In this document: positions 43,724-52,475 of the stretch, one piece after another
How the letters are laid out: each line of letters starts with the position of its first letter
Numbering within the stretch: position 1 is the first letter of the stretch
The notes under the pieces: model-generated
Told to the model about the DNA's origin: nothing
The model's database searches: none
What the model saw: the letters and a program-made list of their open reading frames with translations, nothing else
Translations under genes and position numbers: made by a program
NCBI RefSeq assembly: GCF_963678795.1
Contig: NZ_OY787453.1
Coordinates: 1,116,001-1,180,000, forward strand
Length of the DNA: 64,000 bases
Origin: an uncultured Methanoregula sp.
Lineage (GTDB): Archaea; Halobacteriota; Methanomicrobia; Methanomicrobiales; Methanospirillaceae
Direction of reading: 5' to 3'

Positions 43724-45028
43724 ATGCAGGTTACAACAAAAATCCGGAGATCCATAGCAGCAGTCCTTCTTACAGCAGGGCTCGCGTACCCGGCCTGCGC
43801 CGCCGTCTGTCCCAAAGGGATCGGGGGATGTCCCTCCCCCGGGAGGTGCTTCCTCTTCATCGATGCCGACACAAATTCCCTGTGCGATTATACCGGGAGA
43901 ACCGGCTCGCAGGGCACGGCCGGAACGGTACCCTCCCAGCCCGGTGCCCCGGCCCAGTCATCAACGGTAGCGGTCACGGGTCCTGCGAATACGCAGGTAT
44001 CCTCGGTCCACACATCCACAACATCCATATCATCGGTAACACCGGACACCTCATTTACAGCCGTCGGGAATTCGTCCACGGGCGGATTCCTCAATACGAT
44101 CCACCTGTCCGCAGCCATAGCGGAAGTGATCCTATTCCTTGTCTTTACGGGCCTCGTCTTTGCGCTCATCCGGATTGGCTTCCTTGGCACCCGGGTACAG
44201 GGTACCCTCCCGGCACTCGCCCTCTCATCCTTCTTTGGCCTGGGTCTCTCGCTTATCACGACATGTGTCCTTGCAGGAAGTACGGTTGCGGGAACCGTGT
44301 ATGCCCTCATCTACATGGCAGCCGGGACCCTGCTCGTCGCGTACCTCTGGCATAAAGGCGTGATGACCCGGCAGATCGTTCTCCCTGCAGCAGCGCTTGG
44401 TACTCTCGCAGGTTTTGTTTTCATTGCGCCCATCATGCCCATGGAACTCGGCGGGATTGTCAGTGTCGGGACCGGCGCTTCTGCCCTGACCGCAGGTGTC
44501 CTCGTAATCTGTGCCGTCATCGTTCTCACCCTGGCCGTAGGCAGGACTTTCTGCGGCAGCATCTGCCCGGTCGGATCCCTGCAGGATCTGGCATATTCTG
44601 TACCGGGAAAGAAGATCGTTCCAGAAAGGACGAAGATCCTGGAGCTGGTCCGGCTGGTCATCTTCGTTGCAACCGCCATTGCCGCGATCTGGCTCATCGA
44701 CCTGATGGCATATACCGGGCTCTACGATCTCTTCTCCCTCACGATCTCATCAGGATTGCTGGTCGCCTTCGGTCTCGTGCTGGTCTCGGTCTTTGTGTAC
44801 CGCCCGGTCTGCCGGATACTCTGCCCGTTCGGTGTCCTCTTCTCGATGTTCGCTGAATTCAGCTGGTTCCGGCTGTGGCGTACTGGGACCTGCACCGGGT
44901 GCAAAAAATGCGAGAGGGCCTGCCCGGCATCCGCTGCCGGCAAAAACGATTCAAAGCGGGAGTGCTATCTCTGTGGCCGGTGTACCGAAGTTTGTCCGGT
45001 GGAGACGGCACTCAGGTACGGCCCGTGA
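43724..45028 (+). CDS. Membrane-bound 4Fe-4S protein (NapH-like)
   Basis: 434 residues. A signal peptide (IAAVLLTAGLAYPACA) is followed by a small Cys motif (VCPKGIGGCPSPGRCFLFID) and a Ser/Thr linker, then about eight membrane helices. Between helices are the NapH-type motifs TFCGSICPVG and VCRILCPFG; the C-terminal tail has two 4Fe-4S clusters, CTGCKKCERACP and CYLCGRCTEVCP. It probably passes electrons across or along the membrane. AAGGT before the ATG supports the start. The external Cys-rich N-terminal module is unusual for NapH proteins. Confidence 0.88.
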   Translation: MQVTTKIRRSIAAVLLTAGLAYPACAAVCPKGIGGCPSPGRCFLFIDADTNSLCDYTGRTGSQGTAGTVPSQPGAPAQSSTVAVTGPANTQVSSVHTSTTSISSVTPDTSFTAVGNSSTGGFLNTIHLSAAIAEVILFLVFTGLVFALIRIGFLGTRVQGTLPALALSSFFGLGLSLITTCVLAGSTVAGTVYALIYMAAGTLLVAYLWHKGVMTRQIVLPAAALGTLAGFVFIAPIMPMELGGIVSVGTGASALTAGVLVICAVIVLTLAVGRTFCGSICPVGSLQDLAYSVPGKKIVPERTKILELVRLVIFVATAIAAIWLIDLMAYTGLYDLFSLTISSGLLVAFGLVLVSVFVYRPVCRILCPFGVLFSMFAEFSWFRLWRTGTCTGCKKCERACPASAAGKNDSKRECYLCGRCTEVCPVETALRYGP

Positions 45029-45256
45029 TTGCAGGAGAGTGAAGCGAACAAGTGATGACGGTTCCCGGGATCGGTTGGGGGTCAGGAGGATACTCCCCTT
45101 ACTTTGCCTCCTCTTTTGAGAGCGTGTGTGGGTCACGCTCCTGACACTGGGGAATAAAAAAGCAGATAAAAGGAATATTAAGATTTTATCCCTGTCAGGA
45201 AGAAAAAAGGAGTTAGCCGGAACGGGATCAATCCCCATGGATCTGTCCAGTCCGGT

Positions 45257-47659
45257 TCAGCAGTTCTGTGCCGGTACACGGGCAGTACCGGCAAAACTCG
45301 CCGGGGGTCTTGGGGGCAGGTCGATTGCGAGCGCCTCTTTGAGGACCTCCTCGATGGTCTCGACCGGGACAAACTTCAGTTCACTCCGGACATCCTCAGG
45401 AACTTCGCTTAAGTCCCGCACATTCTCCTTTGGCAGGATCACTCTTGTGATGCCTGCCCGGTGTGCGGCCAGGATTTTTTCCTTGATCCCGCCCACCGGC
45501 AGCACGGCCCCGCTGAGCGTGATCTCACCGGTCATGGCGAGTTTCGGGTCAACGGCTTTGCCGGTGATCAGGGACGCCAGTGCCGTGAAGAGTGTCACAC
45601 CCGCTGACGGGCCGTCCTTGGGGGTTGCACCGGACGGCACGTGGATATGGACATCGCTTGCCATGAAGTTGAAACTGTCTGCAGCGGGGGGCAGCCGTGA
45701 CCGGATCAGGGAGAGCGAGATATTTGCCGACTCTTTCATGACATCCCCCAGCTGGCCGGTCAGCGTAAGCTTGCCGGTGCCGGGCATGAAGGTGCCCTCG
45801 ATGAAGAGAATATCCCCGCCAACCGGCGTCCACGCAAGACCGGTCACAACGCCCGGAACCATGTCTTTCCGGGCAACGTCCGGCCGGTTCACTTCTTTTC
45901 CGAGGATGGTATCGAGCATATCTTCTCTCACGATAAAGGGAAGATCAGTTTTTCCCGATACGATCTTCTCGGAAACATACCGGGCGGTCTTTGCCAGCTG
46001 CTTCTGCAGCCACCGGACGCCGGCTTCGCGGGTATATTTTTCAATGATCGTCCGCAGGGCACCGTCCTCGATCATGAGTTTCCCCTCATCGAGGCCGTGC
46101 TCTTCGAGCGTTCTGGGCAACAGGTGATCCTTTGCAATGGCAAACTTCTCGTTCTTGGTATAGCCCGAGATCTCGATGAGCTCCATCCGGTCGAGAAGCG
46201 GGGCCGGGATGGTTGCAAGCGAATTGGCAGTTGCAATGAAGAAGACCTCGGAGAGGTCATAGGGGACCTCAAGGTAGTGGTCCGAGAACGTGTTGTTCTG
46301 CTCGGGGTCAAGGACTTCGAGGAGGGCACTTGCCGGGTCTCCGGCATAAGAGACCGCGAGTTTGTCGATCTCGTCGAGGATGAAGACAGGGTTCTTCGTG
46401 CCGGCCCGCTTTATGCCATTGATTATCCGGCCGGGCAGGGCCCCGACATAGGTCCTCCGGTGGCCCCGGATCTCGGCCTCGTCCCGCACACCGCCAAGGC
46501 TGATCCGGACATATTTCCGGCCAAGGGCATCCGCTATGCTCTTTCCGAGGCTCGTCTTGCCGGTGCCCGGCGGGCCTGCAAGAAGGAGGATGGAGCCCTG
46601 TTTCTCGTGTTTCAGTTTCATGACCGCGAGATGCTGGATGATCCGCTCCTTGACTTTCTCAAGGCCGTTATGGTTGCTGTCGAGCACGCGTCGGGCTTTT
46701 ACAATATCGATATCCATCTTCTCCCCGTCAGTCCAGGGAAGCTCGAGGAGGAGGTCCAGGTAATTCCTGATGACCGGGGCCTCGTGGTTCTGGCTTCCCC
46801 CGGCCTCCAGTTTCCGCACCTCGGCCAGGGCCTTCTTTTTTATGTCATCGGGCATCGCCGACTGCCCGATCCGCTCCCGGTATCCCCCGTCATCCGGGCC
46901 GGATCCATCCATCTCTCCCAGCTCTTCCTGGATCACCCTGAGTTGTTCCCGGAGCATGGCTTCCCGGTTGGATTTTGTCACGTTCTCCGAGACCTTCCGG
47001 GCTACGTCGATCCTGACCGTGAGGCTCTCCTCCATGGTTCTTAAGATCTCATAGAACGAGATATACCGCTCCCGGGTTGAGATTACTTCGAGGAGGGCCT
47101 GTTTTTCAGCAAGGGGCACCGGCATGAAAGGCACGATGAATCCCATGATCTGGTCAATGGAATCCATGTTGTCGATGGGCCGGGTGAAGTGCTCGGAGCC
47201 CTTGAACCGGGTGCTGATCGCGTGGATAGTCTTCTTGATATCCATCATCAGCTCCGCATGCGTGGTATCATCGAGGTCAGGCAGGTCCGGAACAGGCCGG
47301 TACGTGGCATAGAGATACCCGTCCCTTTTCGAGAAAGTTTCGGCAGTCACTCTCTCCACGGCCTCTGCATAGATAAGATAGCCCGTATCGGCTGGCTCCA
47401 CCGAGTGGATCTTCAGGAGGTTTCCGGTGGGATATACCATCTCCCCGGATACTTCCGGGGAACCGGTAAGGCCCGGCCGGACCGTAAGCCCGATCGCGTA
47501 CGCTGTATCGGCATTGTTCAGCGCCGATGCAAGAATGGATCCGGTCTTCTCATCCACTTGGATCTTTGTCCGGGTTTTTGGAAAGACCACTATATCGAAG
47601 AGCGGGAGCACGATGCTCTCATTCTTCCCGTCCGTTGGTGTTGAACTCGTTTCAATCAT
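45257..47659 (-). CDS. lon: ATP-dependent protease LonA, bacterial type
   Basis: 800 residues. LonN substrate-binding domain (about 18-210), helical linker, AAA+ module with Walker A GPPGTGKTSLGKSIA and Walker B VFILDEIDKL, and the peptidase domain with catalytic Ser in KDGPSAGVTLF and Lys in GGIKEKILAAHRAG. It lacks the membrane insert of archaeal LonB, so it is the soluble bacterial LonA form, known in some Methanomicrobiales and probably obtained by transfer. It degrades misfolded or regulatory proteins. The MarR gene upstream on the same strand is 50 nt away and may control it. Confidence 0.96.
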   Translation of the reverse strand: MIETSSTPTDGKNESIVLPLFDIVVFPKTRTKIQVDEKTGSILASALNNADTAYAIGLTVRPGLTGSPEVSGEMVYPTGNLLKIHSVEPADTGYLIYAEAVERVTAETFSKRDGYLYATYRPVPDLPDLDDTTHAELMMDIKKTIHAISTRFKGSEHFTRPIDNMDSIDQIMGFIVPFMPVPLAEKQALLEVISTRERYISFYEILRTMEESLTVRIDVARKVSENVTKSNREAMLREQLRVIQEELGEMDGSGPDDGGYRERIGQSAMPDDIKKKALAEVRKLEAGGSQNHEAPVIRNYLDLLLELPWTDGEKMDIDIVKARRVLDSNHNGLEKVKERIIQHLAVMKLKHEKQGSILLLAGPPGTGKTSLGKSIADALGRKYVRISLGGVRDEAEIRGHRRTYVGALPGRIINGIKRAGTKNPVFILDEIDKLAVSYAGDPASALLEVLDPEQNNTFSDHYLEVPYDLSEVFFIATANSLATIPAPLLDRMELIEISGYTKNEKFAIAKDHLLPRTLEEHGLDEGKLMIEDGALRTIIEKYTREAGVRWLQKQLAKTARYVSEKIVSGKTDLPFIVREDMLDTILGKEVNRPDVARKDMVPGVVTGLAWTPVGGDILFIEGTFMPGTGKLTLTGQLGDVMKESANISLSLIRSRLPPAADSFNFMASDVHIHVPSGATPKDGPSAGVTLFTALASLITGKAVDPKLAMTGEITLSGAVLPVGGIKEKILAAHRAGITRVILPKENVRDLSEVPEDVRSELKFVPVETIEEVLKEALAIDLPPRPPASFAGTARVPAQNC

Positions 47660-47696
47660 CTCAATTGTTTAGTTTGCATTTACCTAACCAAAATGC

Positions 47697-47716
47697 CCGG
47701 TAAAAAAAATTACCGG
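47697..47716. terminator. Hairpin between marR and lon
   Basis: CCGGTAA and TTACCGG pair around a 6-A loop (on the transcribed strand six T), right over the marR stop. It may be a terminator or partial attenuator between marR and lon. Confidence 0.45.
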
Positions 47717-48129
47717 ACCTTGGAAAGGATTCCGATAAGGTCTTCGATCTCCTGTTCATCAAGCGACTCGAGCATCCGCATAATAACCCGCCGCAGGGCC
47801 TGCTCTTCGGCCCGGGCAATCATCTGTCCCTTGTCGGTCAGGCGGATATACTGTATCCGCCCGTCACCGGCACAGGGCTGTCTGTACACGCAATCCAGCC
47901 GGACAAACTTGTTGACCGTCTCGGTGATCGTGGGCTTTGAGGTCCGGGTGATCTCAGCCAGCCGGCTGAATGTCACTTCCCCGTTCTCATCGATCGTTTT
48001 CAGGTACCGGATCTGTTTCACCGTCAGGTCCGATAACCCGCACTCCGAGAAGATCCCGCACGAGCACTCGTTCCGGATCCGAAACAGGTTGTCGAAAACC
48101 CGGAAGAGGTGCTCATCGTGTTCTGTCAT
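47710..48129 (-). CDS. MarR-family regulator with N-terminal cysteines
   Basis: 139 residues: winged helix with LTVKQIRYLKTIDENGEVTF, recognition helix SRLAEITRTSKPTITETVNK and wing GDGRIQYIRLT, plus the C-terminal dimer helix. Three cysteines cluster near the N-terminus (NECSCGIFSECG; residues 22, 24, 30), suggesting a thiol or metal switch. TATA box at 48161-48170. Motifs with ACCTAAC occur before this gene and before lon, fitting autoregulation and lon control, but only by inference. Confidence 0.88.
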   Translation of the reverse strand: MTEHDEHLFRVFDNLFRIRNECSCGIFSECGLSDLTVKQIRYLKTIDENGEVTFSRLAEITRTSKPTITETVNKFVRLDCVYRQPCAGDGRIQYIRLTDKGQMIARAEEQALRRVIMRMLESLDEQEIEDLIGILSKVR

Positions 48130-48160
48130 GGATCGCTCGTTCGTTAGTTAGGTTTTACCA

Positions 48161-48170
48161 AATTATAAAT
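48161..48170 (-). promoter_or_regulatory. TATA box of the marR gene
   Basis: ATTTATAATT on the minus strand about 36 nt before the start. It is followed by TTTGGTAAAACCTAA, a quasi-palindrome that could be the MarR site overlapping the promoter. Confidence 0.5.
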
Positions 48171-48312
48171 ATTGTTGTCCGGCCATTCCGGGAATCTTCT
48201 TTTCTCCGGCTTTTTTTGTCCGGCAACTATCCGGGGGATTCGTGTAAATGGTTTCAGGATATGTATCGGAAATAAACCGGGTAACGGTATCGTGGCCGGA
48301 AGTTCCGGCAGG

Positions 48313-48588
48313 TTATGACCTCGGGCCCCGGGTGATCTGCCCGCCGGCAGCCCGGACCGCATCTTCAATTTTTTTTAACAGTTCTTCATCGTTAAGGGCA
48401 TAATCCAGGAGTTCGAACTCGTTCACGAGCCTGATCGGTTTTAAGATAACGAGCGGCTTTTTCCCTGCAGTCTCGCCGGAATAATCCACCGGAACGACCG
48501 ACATTGTATCATCAGCCCAGATGGCAATATTACCGTACCCTGCTTCGTCCCAGAGTTTCCTGACAATATCCTGCGTGATCATACACAT
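48313..48588 (-). CDS. Hypothetical protein, 91 aa
   Basis: A small soluble protein: MITQDIVRKLWDEAGYGNIA, IWADDTMSVVPVDYSGE, LVILKPIRLVNEFELLDYAL, LLKKIEDAVRAAGGQIT. One alpha/beta domain, no motif I can name. Two ATG codons six bases apart compete as starts. It stands alone between marR and the NYN gene on the same strand. Confidence 0.65.
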   Translation of the reverse strand: MCMITQDIVRKLWDEAGYGNIAIWADDTMSVVPVDYSGETAGKKPLVILKPIRLVNEFELLDYALNDEELLKKIEDAVRAAGGQITRGPRS

Positions 48589-48733
48589 TACATCCCGTTC
48601 ATCAGGGAAAAAGAAATGTTCCGGTCGTTATTACCTCTTTTCAGGATTAAAACGCAGATGAACACAATTCGCACCGGCGCCCGTCTGGATAGTGTAACCT
48701 CAGGGACGCCCCGGGGGAAACGGGGAGGACTGG

Positions 48734-49798
48734 TTATTTCAGGTGGGAGAGGAACTCTTTTTTATGATTCTCAAAATCTTCGGATAATGAATAGGGTGAG
48801 GCACCGGATCCTTTCTTTTTGAGGATGATCCCCTGTTCGATCAGGGTCTGGAGTGCATCCCTGATCGCTGGTTTTGAGAGGGGGAGAAGACCCACGTCCC
48901 GCCTTTTGTCAAGATACGAGAGGAGGATCCAGGGGTTGCCCTCGGATTTTTTCCCTTTGCCCTGGGCAAAGAACATCTCTACGGCCTCGAATATGACCTT
49001 CCACTCTTTTTTTGTCGGCAGCCGGGTCTCGAACTCTTCCCCGTCATCTTCATTCAGGTTGGATTTCACGTACGAGATTCCCTTGATCTGGGTAATTTCG
49101 ATGTCCAGCTGCTTGTTCTCGATAACCGATTTGATGAAGTTGCCAAAACTCGTAAACCCGATCTTCTTTTCGGTGAACGTGGGATCGATCTGGAGCATCT
49201 TGATCTTGATGCCGGCGTAATCCAGCTGTTTTCCTTCATCTTCAAGGATCCGGAGAGCATCTTTTAAGAGGTCGATCGCGTGGGATAATTCCTTTTGTAA
49301 GCTTGTGTCTTTCTGGTCTGCTTCATGAATGTCGGCAATCAGTTCGTAGGATATAAACTCGTCGCAGTTCTTGATGATCAGCTTGCTCGTGAAGGCATCG
49401 CCACTTAAGATGATGACATATTTACCGCTCTCCCGGAGTTTCTGGATCAGGGACAAAAAATCGCTGTCACCGGAAACGATGGCAAACGTATTGATATTCG
49501 GGTTGAGGATCGCGGTCTCCACGGCATCGATCGCGAGCTTGATATCGGCCCCGTTTTTCCCTTCGGTATTCAGGCTGGGTTTCTCGATCAGTTCAATACC
49601 GTAATTGAGAAGGCTTTCCCGGTAATCCTGGTTCTTTACCCAGTCTGCATAGGCTTTCCGTATCCGGACAACCCCGAGTTCGGAGAGCTTGTTGATGATC
49701 GGCTCTATCTTGAACTTTGTTTTGTATTGTTTCTCGAGGCCGATCTCGATATTTTCAAAATCTATGTATAATGCAATGACTTTTGTGTCCAGCGCCAT
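48734..49798 (-). CDS. NYN-domain ribonuclease-like protein with OST-HTH/LOTUS-type C-terminus
   Basis: 354 residues. An N-terminal NYN (PIN-like, LabA/DUF88) domain with acidic residues in ALYIDFENIEIGL, KNGADIKLAIDAVE and FAIVSGDSDFLSLIQKLRES. A middle winged-helix/OST-HTH region (about 185-250: DYAGIKIKMLQIDPTFTEKK, IGFTSFGNFIKSVIE) and a C-terminal helical part follow. NYN proteins cut RNA and LOTUS-type domains bind RNA. It resembles archaeal and bacterial NYN-LOTUS proteins of unknown target; it may act in RNA decay or defence. Confidence 0.88.
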   Translation of the reverse strand: MALDTKVIALYIDFENIEIGLEKQYKTKFKIEPIINKLSELGVVRIRKAYADWVKNQDYRESLLNYGIELIEKPSLNTEGKNGADIKLAIDAVETAILNPNINTFAIVSGDSDFLSLIQKLRESGKYVIILSGDAFTSKLIIKNCDEFISYELIADIHEADQKDTSLQKELSHAIDLLKDALRILEDEGKQLDYAGIKIKMLQIDPTFTEKKIGFTSFGNFIKSVIENKQLDIEITQIKGISYVKSNLNEDDGEEFETRLPTKKEWKVIFEAVEMFFAQGKGKKSEGNPWILLSYLDKRRDVGLLPLSKPAIRDALQTLIEQGIILKKKGSGASPYSLSEDFENHKKEFLSHLK

Positions 49799-49980
49799 AA
49801 GACCCGTTCTGAATATTGAGCCTGCAGGTTAAGAAGGTTTACCCGGAAGAGGTGCATTGGCAGGTAAGCAGAACAGCAGGATGATCCAGAAAAAATTCGC
49901 CCATCGACAATCGGTTGCAGCAGCGAACGGGAATGCAGTCAGACGGCGTCAGAACAAAAAGGAATGGTACAGCCGGGTTC

Positions 49981-50319
49981 TCAATACGCAGCGGGGAATG
50001 TTGGTCCTGCCATCCAGGATGCAACAATCTCTCCTGCATTGTCCAGAAGACCGGCAAGGTATTCTTTTACCCATGCCTCATCTGCATATTCCTCAAACGG
50101 GCGGTACGATCCCTGTATTCCGGTACCCTCTTTGTCAAACCTGAGCAGCCCGATTGGAGATCCACCGCTCTTAATGAGATTGTTGAGCTCTTCCAGCGGG
50201 TGCCGTGCCGAACTGAAAATAAATTTCGTCTCGGTATCTGACCCGACCACGATCGCAACCAGCCAGGCGTTTTTTGCTTCGGTAAGCATCTCGTTTACCA
50301 GTTCGGAGGTTTTTCTCAT
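49981..50319 (-). CDS. Hypothetical protein, 112 aa
   Basis: Soluble protein: MRKTSELVNEMLTEAKNAW, LVAIVVGSDTETKFIFSSA, PLEELNNLIKSGGSPIGLLR, IVASWMAGPTFPAAY. A helix then beta strands, roughly a roadblock-like order, but no family can be fixed. The ATG at 50319 has GAGTGA upstream; a GTG six bases earlier is possible. Stands alone on the minus strand. Confidence 0.6.
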   Translation of the reverse strand: MRKTSELVNEMLTEAKNAWLVAIVVGSDTETKFIFSSARHPLEELNNLIKSGGSPIGLLRFDKEGTGIQGSYRPFEEYADEAWVKEYLAGLLDNAGEIVASWMAGPTFPAAY

Positions 50320-50555
50320 AATCACTCATCAGGGGAAGGTCATTTCAGGGCATAAATCATTCGTTACATCTCCGGAATGGTAAAAAGAAACACAGATTTG
50401 TCAAACAATATTGCTTTATGGCAGATTCTGATCAGTAACTCTTTTTTGGCATGTGCCGGCATGCTCATGAAGGCCTGCCATGCAAATAGCGCAGGATTCG
50501 ATTCTACGGGGCATGTTTATTTATCTGCATGGCACCTTTCACAGCAGATAAACGC

Positions 50556-50563
50556 TTATAATT
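50556..50563 (+). promoter_or_regulatory. TATA box for the four-helix membrane protein
   Basis: TTATAATT lies about 28 nt before the ATG at 50587, fitting a leaderless transcript. Confidence 0.45.
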
Positions 50564-50586
50564 AATGAGAAAGAGAAAAACATCTC

Positions 50587-51024
50587 ATGGAATCCTGTCC
50601 AGTTTGCGGAGTATCAAAAGCTCAGATAATGGGAATGACCGGTGCGCTCCTGCTGATAATCGGAGGTTTTCTCCCGTTGTTTTCCGTTACCCTCCTCGGA
50701 AACACAACGTCAGTCACATTTCTCACGCCGGGATTCAGAATTTGCGGGGCGATATTGTTCATCTCGGCCCTGATGATCTTTGGTTTCTTCTTTTACAACA
50801 AAGTCCGGGAGGCACAGGGCGCCGGGTTAGTAGTTTTCATCGGCCTCCTTGTTTTTTTCCTGGATGCAATTGCCGGGTATAACGGCATGAAAGACATGGG
50901 ATACATCGGATCGATCGCCTCAGGATTATTCACTTTCGGGTATGCATGGATCATCCTGTTTGCAGGTGCATTCCTGATTATTTCCGAACCCTGTATCCTG
51001 TGGTTATTCCCGAACTGGAAATAA
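50587..51024 (+). CDS. Small four-helix membrane protein
   Basis: 145 residues with a short Cys pair at the N-terminus (MESCPVCGVSK), then four hydrophobic helices (GMTGALLLIIGGFLPLFSV, GAILFISALMIFGFFF, GLVVFIGLLVFFLDAIAG, YAWIILFAGAFLIISEP). The Cys pair is only half of a zinc ribbon. No named family. TATA-to-start spacing suggests a leaderless mRNA. Confidence 0.75.
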   Translation: MESCPVCGVSKAQIMGMTGALLLIIGGFLPLFSVTLLGNTTSVTFLTPGFRICGAILFISALMIFGFFFYNKVREAQGAGLVVFIGLLVFFLDAIAGYNGMKDMGYIGSIASGLFTFGYAWIILFAGAFLIISEPCILWLFPNWK

Positions 51025-51428
51025 CGTAACAAGGGACGGGAGTGCTGAACCATTTTTTTTAATAAAAGAAAGGTGATTCATCATCTGGTGCCACTAACTT
51101 TTGATATCCTGCCCCCCTCTTGCGCCACCAGTCCCCCGGGGGACGGGGCGCATTGCGATTGGACGAGGCCGGTACCAGGTAATACGTCGTTATCGCAATC
51201 CGGGGGATGCCCCCGTGGCGGGGATCGGGGTGAAGCCGAAGCCCCCAAGAACGTCCAGCATGTTGTTCCATGTATCGTTTCCTAAAAACGTGAAATAAAA
51301 TTTTGATTGGTGGCTCCAATTGAGGAATCGCCAAAAGAAATAGTGAACGAAGCGGTTGTATTCACGGGTGATGATCCCGGGAGTGGGAAGTATTGGTTTT
51401 TACTCCCACGCATGAGCCGGCTGCCCGG
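51025..51428. other. Intergenic stretch
   Basis: No gene seen. GC-rich with short inverted repeats (TCCCCCGGGGGA near 51132). It separates a plus-strand membrane gene from the end of the minus-strand two-component operon. Confidence 0.35.
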
Positions 51429-52475
51429 TCATTCCGGAACGGATCCCTGGACACCGACATACCGGTGTTTGGTCATGATCTGCTCCCCGTGCCGGTAGTG
51501 ACGGATCAAAAAAGACCGGACTTTCTCTGATTCCACCCAGCCCTTGTCAAGACGGTTCACCAGATTATTGATGATCATTATCTGCTCCTCGATCTTGTTT
51601 TTACACCCGGTGTCTGAAGAGAGGGCGAGATATCCCCGTATTGCCTGAAGGGGATTCCTGATCTGATCATTGAGAATCTGGAACTCCTCCATGTTGGATT
51701 CTATCTGGGAGAGCCCCTCCGTTTTCAATTCTGATTCAAGCTGTTTCCAGTCAGTGATATCATGGGACTGGACAGCGATCCGGATAATAGCCCCAGAACT
51801 GTTGGTGATGGGATACATCACGGTCTCAAACCACCGGTCCTTTTGTTTTTCCTCGAACCAGACCGGCTTTCCCGTCCCATGGAGATCTCTTAAGAATTCC
51901 TTCAGGATCCGCACGGTGCCTTCGTGATTGAGATTTTCAACCGTAGTCCCCACGAGCTCCCCGCTTTTCATCCCCAGTTTCTCAGCCATGGACTCATTGA
52001 CTGCAACGATCTCATGCCCGCGATTAAGGAGTGCGAGGGCATCCGGGACCCCGTTGAGAAGGACACTGATGGTATTCTCGCGCTCCCGCAGTTTCTCATC
52101 CATCGCATGTTTATAGAACGCCATCTGGATCGTGGTCTTCAGTGACCGCTCCTCCAGGGGTTTGATGAGGTACCCGAAAGGTTCGGTCATGATCGCATCG
52201 TTGACCGTGGCGTCATCGGATTGTGCGGTCAGGTATACCACCGGTATCCCGAGGGTCTCACGGATCTTCTTTGCAGCTTCAATACCGGTCATCGTTCCCT
52301 TGAGGATGATATCCATCAGGACAAGATCCGGCCTCAGTATGCGTGCTTTTTCTATCGATTCAGGCCCGTTGTCTACGACCGCAACAACCTGGTACCCCAT
52401 AGAGAGAAGAGTTTTTTTGATAAGCGTGCTCGTGATGACCGAATCTTCAACAACAAGAATTTTCTCACCTGTCAT
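51429..52475 (-). CDS. Response regulator with PAS domain and degenerate kinase dimer helix
   Basis: 348 residues. Receiver domain (about 3-120) with VVEDS, phosphoacceptor Asp55 in LVLMDIIL, Thr in LTAQSD and Lys in LIKPLEE. A PAS domain (about 138-255) follows. After this comes a dimerisation-like stretch, FQILNDQIRNPLQAIRGYLA, which has the HisKA shape (SHDLRNPL) but no His; no ATPase domain follows. It starts inside the stop of the upstream kinase gene (ATGA), so the two are partners. Confidence 0.87.
   Translation of the reverse strand: MTGEKILVVEDSVITSTLIKKTLLSMGYQVVAVVDNGPESIEKARILRPDLVLMDIILKGTMTGIEAAKKIRETLGIPVVYLTAQSDDATVNDAIMTEPFGYLIKPLEERSLKTTIQMAFYKHAMDEKLRERENTISVLLNGVPDALALLNRGHEIVAVNESMAEKLGMKSGELVGTTVENLNHEGTVRILKEFLRDLHGTGKPVWFEEKQKDRWFETVMYPITNSSGAIIRIAVQSHDITDWKQLESELKTEGLSQIESNMEEFQILNDQIRNPLQAIRGYLALSSDTGCKNKIEEQIMIINNLVNRLDKGWVESEKVRSFLIRHYRHGEQIMTKHRYVGVQGSVPE

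Noticed and set aside
43522..43755. Minus-strand frame with signal-like MDLRIFVVTCMVLTFGL and an AAGGA site
   Set aside because: It overlaps the 5' end of the well-supported iron-sulfur gene by 32 bp head to head, and the hydrophobic text is what the antisense of a signal peptide often gives.
46097..47044. A 315-codon plus-strand frame inside lon
   Set aside because: Exact antisense of the AAA+ and LonN domains; no independent support.
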